11,845 nt of DNA from assembly GCA_025935735.1 (NCBI GenBank), contig JAICUS010000134.1, forward strand, positions 1 to 11,845, read 5' to 3'. The notes under the pieces were generated by a model. That model ran no database searches, had not been told where the DNA came from, and worked only from the letters and a program-made list of their open reading frames with translations. Of this stretch, positions 6,670 through 11,845 are shown piece by piece. Origin of the DNA: Solirubrobacteraceae bacterium (GTDB lineage Bacteria > Actinomycetota > Thermoleophilia > Solirubrobacterales > Solirubrobacteraceae). The position numbers and the translations under genes are program-made. Each line of letters opens with the position of its first letter. The first letter of the stretch is position 1.

Positions 6670-7434
6670 GTGAGTGCATTGGACGGTCACCGCTTCTCGG
6701 AACTGACCCGCGAGCGCTCCCTGGCCGACAAGGTCGCGGACGCCATCCTCGAGCGGATCGTGTCCAACGCGCTGCGCCCGGGGGACCCGCTGCCATCCGA
6801 ACGCCACCTCGCGGAGCAGTTCAACGTCTCGCGCACGGTCGTACGCGAGGCCGTGCGCACGCTCAGCGGCAAGGGCATCCTCGACGTCCAGTCGGGACGC
6901 AACATCCGGGTCGCGATCGTCTCGGCGGCGACCGTGCGCGAGTCGATGGACCTGTTCCTGCGCAGCGGCCCGCTCGGCTACGACAAGTTGTCGGAAGTCC
7001 GCGGCTCGCTGGAGGTCGAGATCGCCGGCCTCGCGGCGACCCGCGCTACCCCGGCGCAGGTCGCCGAGCTCGAGCGCCTGGCGACGCACATGGAAGAGGT
7101 CGCGGTCGACGTCGAGCAGGCGGCGCGGGTCGACGTGGCGTTCCACCGGGCGATCGCCGCCAGCACCGACAACGAGCTCTACGTGTTGCTGCTGGACTCC
7201 ATCGGCGGCGCGCTCGTCGAGATCCGCCGCGAGGTGCTCGCGGCTCCGCTGACGCGGCCCCATGGCAACGCCGCCCTTCGAGCGCATCGGCGGATTCTGG
7301 CGTGCATCGCGGCGCACGACCGTGAGGGCGCTCGCCGGGCGATGCGTGAGCACCTGGCCGAGGTCGACCGCATGTGGGCGGCCGCGCGGGACACGTCCGA
7401 CGTGGGCGCCGGCGAGGGAGGGCGGCCGGCATGA
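6670..7434 (+). CDS. GntR-family transcriptional regulator, FadR subfamily (FCD domain)
   Basis: This 254-residue regulator has an N-terminal GntR winged helix (about residues 18-82; LRPGDPLPSERHLAEQFNVS at 35-54, then RTVVREAVRTLSGKGIL). The C-terminal helical FCD ligand domain (about 105-235) carries the usual metal-binding set: Asp155 and His159 (DVAFH), His206 (RAHRRI) and His228 (REHL). FCD proteins usually sense small organic or sugar acids. GTG 6670 is chosen because MSALDGHRFSELTRERSLADKV runs directly into the winged helix and GGGGGGTGAG lies before it; no better in-frame start precedes it. The stop overlaps the start of the VOC gene (ATGA), so the regulator is the first gene of the plus-strand operon and probably controls it. 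Confidence 0.93.
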   Translation: MSALDGHRFSELTRERSLADKVADAILERIVSNALRPGDPLPSERHLAEQFNVSRTVVREAVRTLSGKGILDVQSGRNIRVAIVSAATVRESMDLFLRSGPLGYDKLSEVRGSLEVEIAGLAATRATPAQVAELERLATHMEEVAVDVEQAARVDVAFHRAIAASTDNELYVLLLDSIGGALVEIRREVLAAPLTRPHGNAALRAHRRILACIAAHDREGARRAMREHLAEVDRMWAAARDTSDVGAGEGGRPA

Positions 7435-7916
7435 CCGCCATCCGGCGCCTCGATCACGTGGCGATCCTCGTGCGCGACAGCGCGGCGGCGGTGGAGTTCT
7501 TCACGTCGCAGCTCGGACTCACCGTGGCGCATGCCGAGGACTCCGAGACCGCCGGCGCCCGGCTCACCTATCTCGACGCCGGCAACGCTTACCTGCAGCT
7601 CGTCGAGCCCGCCTCGCCGGAGAGCCCGCTGATGCAATGGCTGGGCGAGCACGGAGAGGGCCTGCATCACGTGTGCTTCGCGGTCGACGACGTGCCGTCC
7701 GCCGCCGCCGACCTGGGGGACGGGACGCAGCCGCCCCTCGGCCGAGGCCGGGGCCGCGTCTCGGCATTCGTGCCCGGCGCGGAGCCGTTCGGCGTCCTCC
7801 TGGAATGCACGGAGTTCCGCCGCGCCGAGGACGTCACGGGCCGTCCCGGCTGGCTCCCGGACGCGGCGGAAGCCCCGGCGGTGCCTGAAGACGAGCAGCC
7901 AAGGAGGAGAGCGTGA
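7431..7916 (+). CDS. VOC-superfamily protein, methylmalonyl-CoA epimerase/glyoxalase-like
   Basis: This 161-residue protein has two vicinal-oxygen-chelate beta-alpha-beta repeats. A methylmalonyl-CoA-epimerase-like metal set is visible: His9 (LDHVAILV), Gln57 (YLQLVEP), His80 (GLHHVCFAVDD) and Glu125 (LLECTEF). The core ends near residue 128 and a charged, Pro/Ala-rich tail of about 30 residues follows. The first domain is normal, but the second half is shortened between residues 90 and 110, where a Gly/Arg-rich loop replaces the helix seen in many epimerases. No mutase or other propionate gene is near, so a role as epimerase, isomerase or lyase on an intermediate of this carbohydrate operon is as likely. 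ATG 7431 overlaps the gntR stop; the GTG of the SDR gene overlaps its TGA. Confidence 0.85.
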   Translation: MTAIRRLDHVAILVRDSAAAVEFFTSQLGLTVAHAEDSETAGARLTYLDAGNAYLQLVEPASPESPLMQWLGEHGEGLHHVCFAVDDVPSAAADLGDGTQPPLGRGRGRVSAFVPGAEPFGVLLECTEFRRAEDVTGRPGWLPDAAEAPAVPEDEQPRRRA

Positions 7917-8662
7917 CGTTCGAGGAGAAGGTCGCCGTGATCACCGGCGGCGGCAGCGGCATCGGCGAGGCCGTCGCGGCCCGCATGCTCGGCGACGGCG
8001 CGACGGTGGTCATCGCGGACGTGCGCGAGGATGCGCTCGCCGGCGCGCAGGAGCGTCTGTCCGGCGCCGGCGGGACGGTGCACACGGTCGCCTGCGACGT
8101 CACCCGGTCCGACAGCACCCGCGCGCTGGCGGCCACGGCGCGCGAGCGTGCGGGCCGCATCGACGCGCTCGTCAACTGCGCCGGCGTGGACTGCTCGAAG
8201 CCGTTCGCCGAGATCGACGACGATGAGTACGAGCGCGTCATGGCGGTCAACGCGCGCGGCGTCTGGAACAGCTGCCGCGCGGTCGTGCCGGTGATGGCCG
8301 ACCAGGGCGCGGGCGCGATCGTGAACATCTCGTCGGTCGCGGCGCTGCGCGGCGGCGGCCTGTACGGGACGACCGCGTACGCCGCGTCCAAGGGCGCCGT
8401 GATCTCGCTCTCGAAGGCGCTGGCGCGCGAGTTCGCGCCGCAGATCCGCTGCAATGCCGTCTGCCCGGCGCTGACGATGACCGAGATGGGGCACCGCGTC
8501 GTCGCCGAGAAGGGCGGCATGGAGCACGTGCTGGCCATGACCCCGCTCGGCCGTCCGGCGCAGCCGCCGGAGATCGCGGCAGTGATCGCGTTCCTGGCGT
8601 CCGACGACGCGAGCTATGTCACGGGCCAGGTCTACAACGCCGACGGCGGGATCGCCATGTGA
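7913..8662 (+). CDS. Short-chain dehydrogenase/reductase (classical SDR)
   Basis: This 249-residue cytosolic oxidoreductase has the classical SDR layout: TGGGSGIG (11-18) cofactor loop, Asp36 at the end of strand two (NAD preference), CDV (61-63), NCAG (88-91) in place of NNAG, Asn113, catalytic Ser140/141, and Tyr156-x3-Lys160 (YAASK). The C-terminal part has LASDDASYVTGQVYNADGG, typical of 3-ketoacyl-ACP-reductase-like and sugar or polyol dehydrogenases. The usual PG after strand six reads PA (CPALTMT). GTG 7913 has an excellent AAGGAGGAG site at 7901-7909 and overlaps the VOC stop (GTGA). In this operon a sugar or polyol dehydrogenase is more likely than a fatty-acid enzyme, but the substrate is unknown. 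Confidence 0.92.
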   Translation: MTFEEKVAVITGGGSGIGEAVAARMLGDGATVVIADVREDALAGAQERLSGAGGTVHTVACDVTRSDSTRALAATARERAGRIDALVNCAGVDCSKPFAEIDDDEYERVMAVNARGVWNSCRAVVPVMADQGAGAIVNISSVAALRGGGLYGTTAYAASKGAVISLSKALAREFAPQIRCNAVCPALTMTEMGHRVVAEKGGMEHVLAMTPLGRPAQPPEIAAVIAFLASDDASYVTGQVYNADGGIAM

Positions 8663-8704
8663 TCCGTGCGGCGTGCACGAGGACGACGCAAGGAGAAGAG
8701 GGCG

Positions 8705-9787
8705 ATGCGAGCAGTGCTCAAGACACAAGCCGCTCCCGGGCTGGAGTATTCGGAGAGCGTGCCCGACCCCACCCCCGGGGAGCGCGAGGTCGTAGTCCAG
8801 GTCGAGGCCGCTTCGATCTGCGGCAGCGACATCGACCTGTACGAGTGGACCGCGATGGCGCAGGCGATGGAGCCGCGGCTCCCGCTCGTCGTCGGCCACG
8901 AGATCGGCGGCGTGGTGGTGGCCGCGGGGCGAGACGTCGAGCACGTGGCGGTCGGCGACCGAGTGGCGCTCGAGACCCACATCTTCTGCGGCGCGTGCGC
9001 GGCGTGCCGCCGGGGCGACGCGCACAACTGCGAGCGGCTGCGGGTGCTGGGGTTCACCTGGGACGGCGGCTTCGCGGACTTCACGTGCGTCCCCGAGTCG
9101 GTGTGCGTCCGCCTGCCAGAGTCGATCCCCTTCGAGACCGCCGCCATCCTCGAGCCGTTCGGCGTCGCCGTGCACGCGCTCCAGCGCGCCGGGCTCGAGC
9201 AGCTCGCCGGCGCGGCGGTGCTGGTCAACGGCTGCGGGCCGATCGGGCTGTTCATTGTCGAGTTGGCGTCCCTGCTCGGCGCGGCGATGGTCGTCGGCGT
9301 CGAGCCCAACGCGTACCGGCGCGGGCTGGCCGAGCGCCTCGGGGCGACGCTGATCGATCCGGCCGAAGGCGACGTCGCCGGCCAGTGCGAGGCGCTTGGG
9401 CTGCCGGGCGGCGGCTTCGATCTCGCGTTCGAGGTGTCGGGCGTCAGCGGCATGGTCGGCCTACTGCTCGAGGTCGTCCGGCGCGAGGGCGTCGTCGTCA
9501 CCGTGGGCCATCCGGGCGAGCCGACCGCGATCGACGTCGCGCGCTTCATCAACAAGAAGGGCGTGCAGCTGCGCGGAATCTTCGGTCGCCGGGTGTGGGA
9601 CACCTGGGATCTGGTGCTGAAGCTGGTCGGCAGCGGGCGCATCGACCCGAGCTGGCTGATCACGCACCGGCTCGAGTTCCCGGAGGTCGACCGGGCGATG
9701 GAGCTGCTGCGCTCGGAGGCGGGCAAGATCGTGCTGCGCCCCGCGCCGTCCCGGCGCCCGGCCGCGGACGCGGCGGTGCCGGCGTGA
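8705..9787 (+). CDS. Zinc-dependent medium-chain dehydrogenase, L-threonine 3-dehydrogenase-like
   Basis: This 360-residue enzyme oxidises a secondary alcohol with NAD. The catalytic zinc set is Cys39 (SICGSD), His65-Glu66 (GHE) and Glu150 (ILEPFGVAVHA). The structural zinc Cys are 95, 98, 101 and 109 (CGACAACRRGDAHNC). The Rossmann loop is GCGPIG (176-181), with Glu200 favouring NAD. ALETHIFCG, the YEWTAMAQ stretch and the KKGVQLRGIFGRRVWDTWD region closely follow threonine 3-dehydrogenases. No ketobutyrate-CoA ligase is near, so within a sugar operon it may act on a polyol or aldonate instead. ATG 8705 is chosen because AAGGAGAAG lies nine bases before it; an upstream in-frame start (8666) would add 13 basic residues without domain support. 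It begins 42 bases after the SDR stop, and its own stop overlaps the next start (GTGA). Confidence 0.9.
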   Translation: MRAVLKTQAAPGLEYSESVPDPTPGEREVVVQVEAASICGSDIDLYEWTAMAQAMEPRLPLVVGHEIGGVVVAAGRDVEHVAVGDRVALETHIFCGACAACRRGDAHNCERLRVLGFTWDGGFADFTCVPESVCVRLPESIPFETAAILEPFGVAVHALQRAGLEQLAGAAVLVNGCGPIGLFIVELASLLGAAMVVGVEPNAYRRGLAERLGATLIDPAEGDVAGQCEALGLPGGGFDLAFEVSGVSGMVGLLLEVVRREGVVVTVGHPGEPTAIDVARFINKKGVQLRGIFGRRVWDTWDLVLKLVGSGRIDPSWLITHRLEFPEVDRAMELLRSEAGKIVLRPAPSRRPAADAAVPA

Positions 9788-10446
9788 CCGCGCACGCCCG
9801 CCAGGAGTCGGCCGGCGCCGGCCAGCTCGCCCGGGCCGAGGCCCCGCCAAGCCCGGCGCTGGTCGAGCGCGCCGCGGCCGCGCCCGCGCGCCGGGCGCAC
9901 GTCCGCCTGCGCGACCGCTGGCCGCTGCGCCGGCCGGACACGCCGCCGGAGGGCCTCGTGCTCGCCGCAGCGCAGCGGGCGGTGGACTTCCCGTTGCTGG
10001 CGCCGCCGCAGCTGCCGCGGGGCTACTACCTGGGCGAGCAGGTGTCGATTCCGCACCACCCCGGCTGCGTCACGCTGCACTTCCGCAGCCGGGCGGGCGG
10101 GCAATGGTGGCTGACCCAGCGCACGAGCGCGTTCTCGCTCGAGGAGGAGATGGTGGCGGCCGGCGAGCGCTGCGACTACGTGACGCTGCGCGGCGGCCGG
10201 TTCGCGGTCAGCCAGAGCGCTCGCATCGGCGAGCCCGTCGAGTGGCACTGGGCCGCCAGCCGTCAACTGGTCTGCTGGGAGCGGGACGGCCGGATGTGCG
10301 AGCTGGAAGCGGTCCGGGGACACGCGCCGCCGCTGTCGCAGCTGCTGTGGCTGGCGGCGCGGCTGACCCCGGCCGAGCCGCTGGTGAACTCGGCGCTGTG
10401 CCGCCCGCCCCGGGCCCGGCGCGGACGCCGGGAGGCAACGGAGTAA
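9784..10446 (+). CDS. Uncharacterised DUF4367-like protein
   Basis: This 220-residue protein has no signal peptide, membrane segment or lipobox. Residues 1-55 are Ala/Pro/Arg-rich and probably unfolded. From residue 60 (AAAQRAVDFPLLAPPQLPRGYY) the sequence resembles DUF4367/MucB-RseB-like domains: the Leu-Pro-x-Gly-Tyr turn, a beta-rich stretch with VTLHFRS and GGQWWLTQR, a Trp-centred VEWHWAASRQLVCWERDG hairpin, then a short helix (SQLLWLAARLT, 185-195). Such domains are usually outside the membrane in anti-sigma or lipoprotein settings, so a cytosolic stand-alone copy in a sugar operon is odd. The family assignment rests on pattern recall. GTG 9784 is inferred from the GTGA overlap with the dehydrogenase stop; the ribosome site is poor, so translation is probably coupled. 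It ends in a basic Arg-rich tail. Function unknown. Confidence 0.78.
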   Translation: MTAHARQESAGAGQLARAEAPPSPALVERAAAAPARRAHVRLRDRWPLRRPDTPPEGLVLAAAQRAVDFPLLAPPQLPRGYYLGEQVSIPHHPGCVTLHFRSRAGGQWWLTQRTSAFSLEEEMVAAGERCDYVTLRGGRFAVSQSARIGEPVEWHWAASRQLVCWERDGRMCELEAVRGHAPPLSQLLWLAARLTPAEPLVNSALCRPPRARRGRREATE

Positions 10447-10520
10447 TGGCGGGGGACGAGCGCCGCCGGTCGGAGGGGCGTGGTCAACGAGTTCGTGTCG
10501 TGAGAGGAGAGTCCCAGTGA
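10446..10520 (+). CDS. Possible 24-residue micro-ORF bridging two genes
   Basis: ATG 10446 overlaps the TAA of the DUF4367-like gene (TAATG), and the frame ends in a TGA that overlaps the GTG start of the binding-protein gene (GTGA). It thus fills the 70-base gap exactly. The peptide is Arg/Gly-rich (MAGDERRRSEGRG...), with no domain. It could carry ribosomes across the gap. It has no ribosome site of its own, and open frames are common at this GC content, so chance is a real alternative. Confidence 0.25.
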   Translation: MAGDERRRSEGRGQRVRVVRGESQ

Positions 10521-11683
10521 AAAGACGTCTGATGCGGGGCCAGTGGTTGCGCGACGTGGCGAGCGACGCCGCGCAGGAGCGCGACGCCGATCCCGGCGAC
10601 CCGGGGGGCGTTCGCCCCTCGCGCCGCGACTTCATCGTCGGCGGCGCTGCGGCGATGATGGCCACGGGCCTGGCCGCCTGCGGCTCGGACTCGTCCGGCG
10701 GCGGCAGCGGCAGCAGCGGTGGCGGCGGTGGTGGCGGTGGCGCCAGCGTCAAGGGCAAGAAGGTGGGCTTCAGCGTGCCCGACTACGACCAGCTGCGCTG
10801 GAAGAACGGCGATCAGCGCTTCTTCGTCCAGGAAGCGAAGCGGCTCGGCATGGAGCCGATCGTCGCCGTGGCGGACGACTCCGTGGACACCCAGGCCAGC
10901 CAGGTGCGCAACATGCTCACGCAGGGCATCGACGCGCTCGTCCTCACGCCCGTCGACCAGGTGGCCTCGGCCGGTGCCGTGCGGCCGGCGATCGCGGCCA
11001 AGATTCCCGTGGTCTCCTACAACTTCCTCGTCCAGGGCGTGGACGTCGTGGCGTTCGTGGGCCGCGACGACGAGAGCGTGGGCGTGGACCTGGCCAAGGC
11101 GGCCGTCGCCGCCAAGCCGCAGGGCAACTACGTGCTCTGCTTCGGCGACCAGGGGACGAGCGTGGCCCGCGACAAGGCCAAGGGCAACCTCAAGGTGCTC
11201 GATCCGCTGGTCAAGAGCGGCGACATCAAGATCGTGGCCCAGCAGTTCATCAAGGGCTGGTCGCCGTCGCTCGCGCGCCAGGTGGTGACACAGGCCCTGA
11301 CAGCCCACAACAACGACATCGCGGCGGTCGTGTGCAGCAACGACGGCTGCGCCTACGGCGCGATCCAGGCGCTGCAGGGCGCAGGGTTGGCCGGCAAGAC
11401 CTACGTCACCGGCGAGGACGCCGAGTGGGCGGCCCTGGCGAAGGTCAAGCAGGGGACGCTGGGCGTCACGAGCTTCACCCCGTTCAACGAGCTCGGGATC
11501 AAGGCGGCCCAGGCCATCGGCACGGTGCTCGGCGGCGGCAAGATCGACACCGGCCACTTCAAGTCCAACCCGAACAAGGTGCCGTGGATCCAGGTGGCCG
11601 CGGTCAACGTCGACAAGCACAACCTGGACGCGTTCGCCCAGAAGTACCCATGGTGGACGAACAAGACGTTCACCGGGCTCTGA
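10517..11683 (+). CDS. Sugar ABC transporter substrate-binding protein, XylF-like Tat lipoprotein
   Basis: This 388-residue extracytoplasmic sugar-binding protein belongs to the ribose/xylose type-I family. A long basic N-region leads to a twin-arginine motif (SRRDFI, Arg36-Arg37), a hydrophobic stretch and a lipobox LAAC with Cys55, so export by Tat as a folded lipoprotein is predicted. A Gly/Ser-rich linker spans 57-76. The two-lobe binding domain starts at KGKKVGFSVPDYDQLRW (79-95). It shows XylF-like landmarks: LVLTPVD, PQGNYVL, IKGWSPS, CSNDGCAYGAIQALQG and VTGEDAEWAALAKVKQGT. Similarity to the E. coli D-xylose binding protein is recalled, not searched; another pentose or a polyol could be the ligand. 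GTG 10517 has a GAGAGGAGAG site six bases upstream. The ABC ATPase and permease should follow to the right, beyond or at the window edge. Confidence 0.93.
   Translation: MKRRLMRGQWLRDVASDAAQERDADPGDPGGVRPSRRDFIVGGAAAMMATGLAACGSDSSGGGSGSSGGGGGGGGASVKGKKVGFSVPDYDQLRWKNGDQRFFVQEAKRLGMEPIVAVADDSVDTQASQVRNMLTQGIDALVLTPVDQVASAGAVRPAIAAKIPVVSYNFLVQGVDVVAFVGRDDESVGVDLAKAAVAAKPQGNYVLCFGDQGTSVARDKAKGNLKVLDPLVKSGDIKIVAQQFIKGWSPSLARQVVTQALTAHNNDIAAVVCSNDGCAYGAIQALQGAGLAGKTYVTGEDAEWAALAKVKQGTLGVTSFTPFNELGIKAAQAIGTVLGGGKIDTGHFKSNPNKVPWIQVAAVNVDKHNLDAFAQKYPWWTNKTFTGL
10694..10743. repeat. GGC/GGT/AGC codon tract encoding a Gly/Ser linker
   Basis: Inside the binding-protein gene a low-complexity tract of GGC, GGT and AGC codons encodes about 17 Gly and Ser residues just after the lipidated Cys. 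It tethers the sugar-binding domain to the membrane anchor and is a likely site of length variation between strains. Confidence 0.6.
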
Positions 11684-11696
11684 GCCGCGCGGTCCG

Positions 11697-11845
11697 ATGA
11701 GCACGCACAAGATCTCGACGTGCGCCCCGCGCCGGCGCCCGGCGGCCGGGGGGGGGGGGGAGGGGGGGCAACGCGGGTGTGCCCCCCACCCGCCGCCCCG
11801 GAGAGGACAACCCCCAGCCCGGAGGGGGGACCCACGCCCACAGCC
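11697..11845 (+). CDS. Start of a further gene, partial (possibly an ABC transporter subunit)
   Basis: An ATG 13 bases after the binding-protein stop opens a frame (MSTHKISTCAPRRRP...) that stays open to the window edge, 49 codons. In XylF-type operons the ATPase or permease comes here, and position is the only argument for that. From about 11745 the translation becomes runs of Gly, Pro and Arg unlike any ABC subunit, which points to unreliable sequence rather than protein. No ribosome site stands out. Confidence 0.35.
   Translation, partial: MSTHKISTCAPRRRPAAGGGGEGGQRGCAPHPPPRRGQPPARRGDPRPQ
11748..11768. other. Poly-G tract (13 G, one A, 7 G)
   Basis: An uninterrupted run of 13 G is followed by A and 7 more G. 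The surrounding last 100 bases are G- and C-run rich and show no domain in any frame. Poly-G of this kind is a known artefact of two-colour sequencing at read ends, and contig ends collect it. A true G-quadruplex-forming tract is the alternative. Confidence 0.6.

Noticed and set aside
7667..9175. A 502-codon minus-strand open frame
   Set aside because: It lies opposite the VOC, SDR and dehydrogenase genes whose catalytic motifs are intact; composition is typical of a shadow frame.
10694..10743. Tandem repeat array as a functional DNA element
   Set aside because: It is explained by Gly and Ser codons of the lipoprotein linker.
8632..10758. A 708-codon minus-strand open frame opposite the zinc dehydrogenase, DUF4367-like and binding-protein genes
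   Set aside because: It is Ser/Arg/Pro low-complexity sequence, has no motif, and covers three well-supported plus-strand genes.
1..11845. CRISPR array, tRNA, rRNA, insertion sequence, integrase or phage genes
   Set aside because: No regularly spaced repeats, cloverleaf with conserved arms, transposase motif or terminal inverted repeats were seen in reading the window.

Overview
The window looks like a piece of a very GC-rich actinobacterial genome. Long spurious open frames lie opposite the real genes, several starts are GTG, many junctions overlap as ATGA or GTGA, ribosome sites are of the GGAGG type, and the solute-binding protein is a Tat-exported lipoprotein. Protein style (a long RmlA-type sugar nucleotidyltransferase relic, a XylF-like binding protein) makes a soil actinobacterium of the Thermoleophilia/Solirubrobacterales kind a reasonable guess, but that placement is inference. 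Both ends of the window are low-complexity GC, and the right end carries a 13-G run, so this may be a complete draft contig with weak termini.

Layout. Positions 1-178 are a non-coding left flank with a dyad, tandem decamers and a perfect GntR-type palindrome (148-159) just before a 12-helix MFS transporter (179-1438, +). Next is a broken glucose-1-phosphate thymidylyltransferase (1524-2584, +) with four single-base deletions, an internal stop and altered active-site residues. Its stop codon overlaps the stop of a convergent gene. Positions 2581-6438 (minus strand) form one operon, read from the right: DeoR/GlpR repressor, class II (FucA/AraD-type) aldolase, zinc-dependent medium-chain dehydrogenase, FGGY carbohydrate kinase. 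A 231-bp divergent control region (6439-6669) holds a possible promoter and operator, a strong hairpin and several GCGC dyads. Positions 6670-11845 (plus strand) form a second operon: FadR/FCD-type GntR regulator, VOC protein with a methylmalonyl-CoA-epimerase-like ligand set, SDR oxidoreductase, threonine-3-dehydrogenase-like zinc dehydrogenase, a small DUF4367-like protein of unknown role, a XylF-like sugar-binding Tat lipoprotein, and the start of a further gene that runs off the window.

Working together, the two divergent operons look like one carbohydrate or polyol uptake-and-breakdown island. A sugar is captured by the XylF-like protein of an ABC importer and modified by up to three dehydrogenases. 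The minus-strand arm would then oxidise a polyol or sugar to a ketose, phosphorylate it with the FGGY kinase and split the ketose phosphate with the aldolase into dihydroxyacetone phosphate plus a small aldehyde. The substrate cannot be read from the sequence. Xylose isomerase, sugar-acid dehydratases and the ABC ATPase/permease are not present in the window. I see no tRNA, rRNA, CRISPR array, insertion sequence, integrase or phage gene.
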